From assembly GCA_013003245.1 (NCBI GenBank), contig JABDJX010000149.1:1-32952 (forward strand): a stretch of DNA of 32,952 nucleotides. The letters run 5' to 3'. The notes under the pieces were generated by a model. It was not told where the DNA came from, ran no database searches, and was given only the letters and a program-made list of their open reading frames with translations. Made by a program: the position numbers and the translations under genes. Source of the stretch: Silicimonas sp. (GTDB lineage: Bacteria > Pseudomonadota > Alphaproteobacteria > Rhodobacterales > Rhodobacteraceae). This document shows positions 28,994-32,952 of the stretch, piece by piece; position 1 is the first letter of the stretch; each line of letters begins with the position of its first letter.

Positions 28994-29578
28994 ATGACCC
29001 CAAGCGAAAACGTCCGCCCGATCTCAGAGCAGGTTCTGTCAGACGACTGGGGCACCTTGACGAAATACGAGATCGAATATCGCCGTCGCTCGGGCGAGTG
29101 GCAGCGCCAGACGCGAGAGGCCTATGATCGCGGCAATGGGGCCACCTGTTTGCTGCACAACCCCAAGACCGATTGCGTGCTGCTGACGCGGCAATTTCGG
29201 CTGCCCGTTTTTCTGAATGGCGGCTCTGAGACAGTGATCGAGGCTCCGGCGGGTCTGTTGGAGGGCGCCAATCCAGCAGAACGGATGCGCGCCGAACTGA
29301 TCGAGGAGACCGGGTTCAAGGTGGATGCGTTGACCCATCTTTTCGATGTTTACATGAGCCCCGGCTCGGTGACTGAATACCTGGCTTTCTTCAAAGGCAC
29401 CTACACGCTGGAGGATCGGGCGGGCGATGGCGGTGGCGTGATGGATGAAGGTGAGGACATCGAGGTGATGCACGTGCCCCTGTCGCGCGCATTTCAGATG
29501 ATTGAGGAAGGTGAGATCCGCGATGCAAAGACGGTGATCCTGTTGCAGCACCTGATGATCAAACGTCTTCAAACGTAG
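28994..29578 (+). CDS. Nudix hydrolase, NudK-like (nucleotide-sugar/ADP-ribose pyrophosphatase group)
   Basis: This 194-residue cytosolic protein carries the Nudix box in the form GLLEGANPAERMRAELIEET-GF. The REUxEExGU core is kept as AELIEETGF preceded by R, the same variation as in E. coli NudK. The N-terminal half (TKYEIEYRRRSGEWQ, REAYDRGNGATCLL, VLLTRQFRLPVF) is that of the ADP-ribose/GDP-mannose pyrophosphatase subgroup. Such enzymes hydrolyse GDP-mannose or ADP-ribose to the two monophosphates with Mg2+. The ATG at 28994 is preceded by AAAGGAG at 7 nt. The frame is open back to 28814, but that extension lacks a ribosome-binding site and has non-coding-like composition. A degraded transporter fragment follows directly in the same frame. 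Confidence 0.9.
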   Translation: MTPSENVRPISEQVLSDDWGTLTKYEIEYRRRSGEWQRQTREAYDRGNGATCLLHNPKTDCVLLTRQFRLPVFLNGGSETVIEAPAGLLEGANPAERMRAELIEETGFKVDALTHLFDVYMSPGSVTEYLAFFKGTYTLEDRAGDGGGVMDEGEDIEVMHVPLSRAFQMIEEGEIRDAKTVILLQHLMIKRLQT

Positions 29579-29863
29579 CTGTTTCAAAGCCTGATTTTCT
29601 TTCTCGGCTGGCGGTTGGCAGATCCGATCTGGATGGCAATTCCCGTGATCAAATGTGTCATCCATCTGTGGCAGATCGATGAAGACGTGATCTCTCTGGA
29701 GGCGCACGTGGTGGTCGAAGCAACGCATTGGCCCGAATTTCGCGATGTAAAGGCGGGTCTTAAGGCCCTGTTGAAAGACACCTTTGGGATCGGTCACATC
29801 ACACTGGATGTGGAGCAGGCCGCCGCAGCTTGCGCTGACCCTGCCAAAATCGGCGGATCATGA
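29579..29863 (+). pseudogene. Cation diffusion facilitator (CDF) efflux protein, decayed remnant
   Basis: Directly after the Nudix stop, and in the same frame, is FQSLIFFLGWRLADPIWMAI, which resembles the last membrane segments of CDF metal-efflux proteins (the 'xADPI' turn). It is joined to VIHLWQIDEDVISLEAHVVV and LKDTFGIGHITLDVEQ, the conserved cytoplasmic domain, whose normal start would be 'VHDLHxWQID'. The roughly 50 residues expected between these parts, and all earlier membrane segments, are missing. That is the picture of a gene reduced by deletions. A small frame from TTG 29615 (82 residues) remains open and could still be translated, but it has no good ribosome-binding site and cannot transport metal alone. 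Confidence 0.65.
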
Positions 29864-29936
29864 TCTCAAAACCCGCCATTTATCATTGCCGAATACATGT
29901 CTCCCGCTATCTATCGGCGAGGCGTACACGCAGGGC

Positions 29937-29986
29937 TGGACCATTCTCGCATTGCAGACGCTCCACATTCGCGCCTAAATGGTCCA
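29937..29986 (+). promoter_or_regulatory. Long-loop inverted repeat in the mrp operon leader
   Basis: TGGACCATT (29937-29945) and AATGGTCCA (29978-29986) are perfect 9-bp arms around 32 nt. The repeat ends 22 bp before the GTG start of mrpA. ATTGCAG occurs inside the loop (29951-29957) and again at the ribosome-binding site (29994-30000). Alternative pairing could expose or hide the start region; the function is unproven. Confidence 0.4.
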
Positions 29987-30008
29987 AGACTGAATTGCAG
30001 GAGTTCGC

Positions 30009-32885
30009 GTGTCCCTCTTTCTGATCGTCGCTTTACCCTTCTTTGGCGCGCTTTTGCCGGGGTTGATGAATCAGGCCGGGCGACAAGCCTGCGCGGGTGT
30101 GACCTTTGCCGTCTCGCTTGCGGCCTTCGTTGGATTGCTGACCAACCTGCCCGCGGTTCTGGCAGGGGAGTTGGTGACAGCGCGCGTGGATTGGTTGCCG
30201 ACACTGGGGCTGAACTTCACACTGATGCTTGATGGCCTGGGCTTTTTCTTTGCCCTGCTGATCCTTGGGATTGGCCTGTTGATCATCGCTTACGGTCGTT
30301 CCTACCTGTCGCGCGATGACAATATGGGCGAGTTTTTCACTTATCTTCTGCTTTTTCAGGGCGCGATGGTCGGTATCGTTCTGTCTGACAACATCCTGTT
30401 ATTGCTCGTCTTCTGGGAATTAACATCGCTCTCGTCTTTCCTTTTGATCGGCTATTGGAAGCATCTGCCCGAAGGACGCCAAGGCGCGCGCATGGCGCTC
30501 GCGGTCACGGGCATGGGTGGGCTTGCGATGATCGGTGGCATGCTGATCCTGGGTCAGATCGTCGGCAGTTATGACCTGAGCGTGATCCTGCAGAACCGAG
30601 AGATGATCCAGGACTCGCCGCTCTATGTCCCCGCTCTGATCCTGATCCTGCTGGGCTGCTTTACCAAATCCGCACAATTCCCGTTCCACTTCTGGCTGCC
30701 CCACGCGATGGCAGCACCCACACCCGTCAGCGCATATCTGCACTCGGCCACCATGGTGAAGGCGGGCATTTTCCTGATGGCGCGCATGTGGCCGGTTTTG
30801 TCTGGCACGCCGGAATGGTTCGTGATCGTGACCACAGCGGGGCTGATCACCATGGTGCTGGGCGCGCTGATTGCGATATTCAAGCACGACCTCAAAGCGC
30901 TGCTTGCGTTTTCGACGGTCAGTCATCTGGGGCTGATCACCATGCTTTTGGGCACCGGCACCGCCTTTGGGGCAATGGCCGCGATCTTCCATATCCTGAA
31001 CCACGCGACGTTCAAATGTGCGCTCTTCATGTCGGCGGGCATCATCGACCACGAGGCGCACACCCGCGACATCAGGCGCTTGGGGGGGCTGCGCTCGCTG
31101 ATGCCGATCACCTTTGTGATCGCCACGCTTGGAGCCCTCTCGATGGCGGGCATTCCGTTTCTTAACGGCTTTCTCTCGAAAGAGATGATGCTGGAGGAGA
31201 CCACCCACACAGTGCTGTTCAACTCCCCCTACCTTGTGCCCGTGCTGGCCACTTTCGGCTCACTTCTTTCAGCCGCCTACTGCTTCCGCCTGATCGGCCA
31301 CGTCTTTCTTGGCCCGGTCCGCCAGGATTACCCCTCCAAACCGCACGATCCGGGCGCTGGTATGTGGTTGCCGCCCGCAATCCTCGTGGTGCTTGTTGTG
31401 GCCATCGGCGTGGCCCCTGCCATGGTCGAGCCGTTTGTGAAAATGGTCACAGCGTCGGTCTTGGGCGAGACCGCCGAGGTTCCCAAGGCCTACCTCAAAA
31501 TCTGGCACGGGTTGGTGCCCGCGCTTTACATGTCGATTGCCGCAGTACTGGGAGGCCTGCTGTTGATGGTGGCGCTTTATCACCCTTTGCAGCGCTTGTG
31601 GGATGCAACGCCGCGCCCCGAGGCCAAGACCATCTTTGAGGGTCTGATCGCGGGCCTCGCCGCCGCCGCCAAAGGCCTGATCCACCCGCTGCACAATGGC
31701 GCATTTTCACGCTATGCGGCGATCTTTGGCGTGGCCGTGCTGGCGGCAGGTTATCACGCGTGGGCCACGGGGATGGTCGGACCACAGACACGTGCGTTGC
31801 AGCCTGTGACCGTGGTCGAGATTGTTGGCTGGCTGCTGCTCGTGGCCGCCACCTGCGGGTTGGTCTTTTTGCACCGCAACCGCCTTCTGGCGCTGGTTCT
31901 GATCGGCGTTGTTGGCCTGATGGTGTCGATCGGTTTCGTGCTTTTCAGCGCGCCCGATCTGGCGATGACGCAAATCACCGTTGAGACCGTGACAATCATC
32001 CTGATGCTGCTGGCGTTGAACTTTCTGCCGAACCGGACGCCGATTGAAAGCACCGTCCTGAAGCGTCTGCGCGATGGCTCTATCGCCGTGATTGGCGGGC
32101 TTGCGACGACGGGCATGGCCTATCACTATCTGATGCGCGATGCGGTCACGTCGCCGATTTCCGAGTTCCATCTGGCAAATTCATACAAAGGCGGTGGCGG
32201 CACCAATGTGGTGAACGTGATCCTTGTCGATTTCCGGGGTTTTGACACCTATGGCGAGATCATCGTGCTGGGCATCGCCGCCCTGCTGATCTTTGCGCTG
32301 ACCGAAACGCTTCTGGCGGGCCCTGTGCGCGCGCGCCTGCTCAACCGTCTGCCCGATCAGCCACGTGCGGGCAACGTGCACCCGATGATGATGGTCGTAC
32401 TGACGCGCGTGATGATGCCGGTCGTGCTGATGGTCGGGTTCTACATCTTCCTGCGCGGCCATAATGAGCCGGGTGGCGGCTTTATCGCCGGTCTGATCGT
32501 CTCGATTGCCGTGGTCATGCAGTACATGGCCAGCGGTTTTTCCTGGGCCGCGCAACGCCAGCGCTATCCCTATCACGGCATCATCGGCGCGGGCGTTCTG
32601 ATCGCAGGGCTAACCGGCATCGGCTCGTGGTTTGCCAGCGTGCCCTTCATGTCAACCGCCTATACCTATGTGCGCATTCCGCCCTTCAACGAGTTTGAGC
32701 TGGCCACCGCCGTGCTCTTTGATTTGGGCGTTTTCCTCGCCGTGGTCGGCGCCGTGATGCTATCGCTGGAAAGCTTCTCGCGACTGGCCCGCCGTGCCCA
32801 CGTGAAAGACACCGAATACGCGATGGACATCGATCCGTCGCGCGATGACGGCATGGAAAATCTGCCAAATTCGGAGGGCGCGTAG
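30009..32885 (+). CDS. mrpA: Mrp-type Na+/H+ antiporter, fused subunits A and B
   Basis: This 958-residue polytopic membrane protein is the MrpA/PhaAB type. The NuoL-like antiporter domain (about 1-480) has the ion-path residues E137 in LLVFWELTS and K220 in FTKSAQFPFHFWLPHAMAAP. The MrpA-specific C-terminal domain is about 590-690 (GLMVSIGFVLFSAPDLAMTQ). The B-subunit domain (about 785-930) has TRVMMPVVLMVGFYIFLRGH followed by NEPGGGFIAGL. Mrp complexes exchange cytosolic Na+ or K+ for external protons, important for salt and alkali tolerance in marine bacteria. Start is GTG at 30009 with GGAG 5 nt upstream. The fusion of A and B is common in Alphaproteobacteria. The gene ends 1 nt before mrpC and begins an operon that continues beyond the window. 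Confidence 0.96.
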   Translation: MSLFLIVALPFFGALLPGLMNQAGRQACAGVTFAVSLAAFVGLLTNLPAVLAGELVTARVDWLPTLGLNFTLMLDGLGFFFALLILGIGLLIIAYGRSYLSRDDNMGEFFTYLLLFQGAMVGIVLSDNILLLLVFWELTSLSSFLLIGYWKHLPEGRQGARMALAVTGMGGLAMIGGMLILGQIVGSYDLSVILQNREMIQDSPLYVPALILILLGCFTKSAQFPFHFWLPHAMAAPTPVSAYLHSATMVKAGIFLMARMWPVLSGTPEWFVIVTTAGLITMVLGALIAIFKHDLKALLAFSTVSHLGLITMLLGTGTAFGAMAAIFHILNHATFKCALFMSAGIIDHEAHTRDIRRLGGLRSLMPITFVIATLGALSMAGIPFLNGFLSKEMMLEETTHTVLFNSPYLVPVLATFGSLLSAAYCFRLIGHVFLGPVRQDYPSKPHDPGAGMWLPPAILVVLVVAIGVAPAMVEPFVKMVTASVLGETAEVPKAYLKIWHGLVPALYMSIAAVLGGLLLMVALYHPLQRLWDATPRPEAKTIFEGLIAGLAAAAKGLIHPLHNGAFSRYAAIFGVAVLAAGYHAWATGMVGPQTRALQPVTVVEIVGWLLLVAATCGLVFLHRNRLLALVLIGVVGLMVSIGFVLFSAPDLAMTQITVETVTIILMLLALNFLPNRTPIESTVLKRLRDGSIAVIGGLATTGMAYHYLMRDAVTSPISEFHLANSYKGGGGTNVVNVILVDFRGFDTYGEIIVLGIAALLIFALTETLLAGPVRARLLNRLPDQPRAGNVHPMMMVVLTRVMMPVVLMVGFYIFLRGHNEPGGGFIAGLIVSIAVVMQYMASGFSWAAQRQRYPYHGIIGAGVLIAGLTGIGSWFASVPFMSTAYTYVRIPPFNEFELATAVLFDLGVFLAVVGAVMLSLESFSRLARRAHVKDTEYAMDIDPSRDDGMENLPNSEGA

Positions 32886-32886
32886 A

Positions 32887-32952
32887 ATGGAACTGCTCGT
32901 CGCCTCCGCCATCGGTGTTCTGACCGCCGCCGGGCTTTACCTTGTCTTGCGG
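32887..32952 (+). CDS. mrpC: Mrp antiporter subunit C, N-terminal fragment (3' end outside window)
   Basis: ATG at 32887 follows the mrpA stop by one base. The 22 visible residues (MELLVASAIGVLTAAGLYLV then LR) match the first transmembrane helix of MrpC, a NuoK-like subunit. Identification relies on the start of the helix and its position directly after a fused mrpAB gene. Confidence 0.85.
   Translation, partial: MELLVASAIGVLTAAGLYLVLR

Noticed and set aside
30420-31208. Minus-strand 262-codon frame opposite mrpA
   Set aside because: It is antisense to conserved antiporter helices and has no start signals or recognisable motifs.
1-32952. CRISPR arrays, insertion sequences, prophage genes
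   Set aside because: No regularly spaced repeats of CRISPR length, no transposase or phage proteins and no terminal inverted repeats were seen.

Overview
The window is a chromosomal segment of an alphaproteobacterium, most likely a marine member of the Rhodobacteraceae (Roseobacter group). The support is GC-rich coding DNA, a pcm-tolC-DUF2497 block, a fused MrpA/MrpB antiporter subunit, small membrane proteins of roseobacterial type and a Tad/Flp pilus locus. No insertion sequence, phage gene or CRISPR array was seen, and nothing marks a recent genomic island.

Layout. At 1-395 is the 3' end of homoserine dehydrogenase, followed by a small PilZ-type protein (460-765). On the minus strand, 762-4533 holds pcm, tolC, a PopZ/DUF2497-like acidic protein and a DUF457-like membrane protein. 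An orphan family-5 peptide-binding protein (4625-6478) is divergent from the most notable gene, a 1068-residue 'self-sufficient' reductive dehalogenase (6577-9783). That protein carries the corrinoid/2x[4Fe-4S] dehalogenase and an FMN/NAD(P)H/[2Fe-2S] reductase in one chain. A LuxR-type regulator abuts it tail to tail.

The minus-strand block 10865-20189 is a Tad (tight adherence) pilus locus. In transcription order it is three tandem Flp pilins, cpaB, tadG, two tadE-like genes, cpaE/tadZ, cpaF/tadA, tadB and tadC, then a terminator. Secretin (cpaC/rcpA), prepilin peptidase (cpaA/tadV), pilotin and tadD are not in the block, so they must be supplied from elsewhere. The pilin leader is unusually rich in regulatory-looking structure: helically phased CGAAAA repeats, a pair of TTCACCYAAA direct repeats, and a hairpin followed by TTTT just before the first pilin. 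Further hairpins follow the last pilin and cpaB, consistent with differential expression of pilin and machinery.

The right part holds a CAP-domain envelope protein, ndk with a clear terminator, a membrane-anchored LytTR regulator next to a small outer-membrane beta-barrel gene, an ABC-F ATPase, a SulP anion transporter, tRNA-Ser(GCU), a NudK-like Nudix hydrolase, a decayed cation-diffusion-facilitator remnant, and the start of an Mrp Na+/H+ antiporter operon (fused mrpAB, start of mrpC).

The best candidates for a second look are the self-sufficient dehalogenase with its visible internal duplication, and the incomplete Tad locus with three divergent pilins (one carrying a cysteine pair) and its structured upstream region. 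Start codons were refined by eye from ribosome-binding sites. Family names come from motif recognition, not from database searches.
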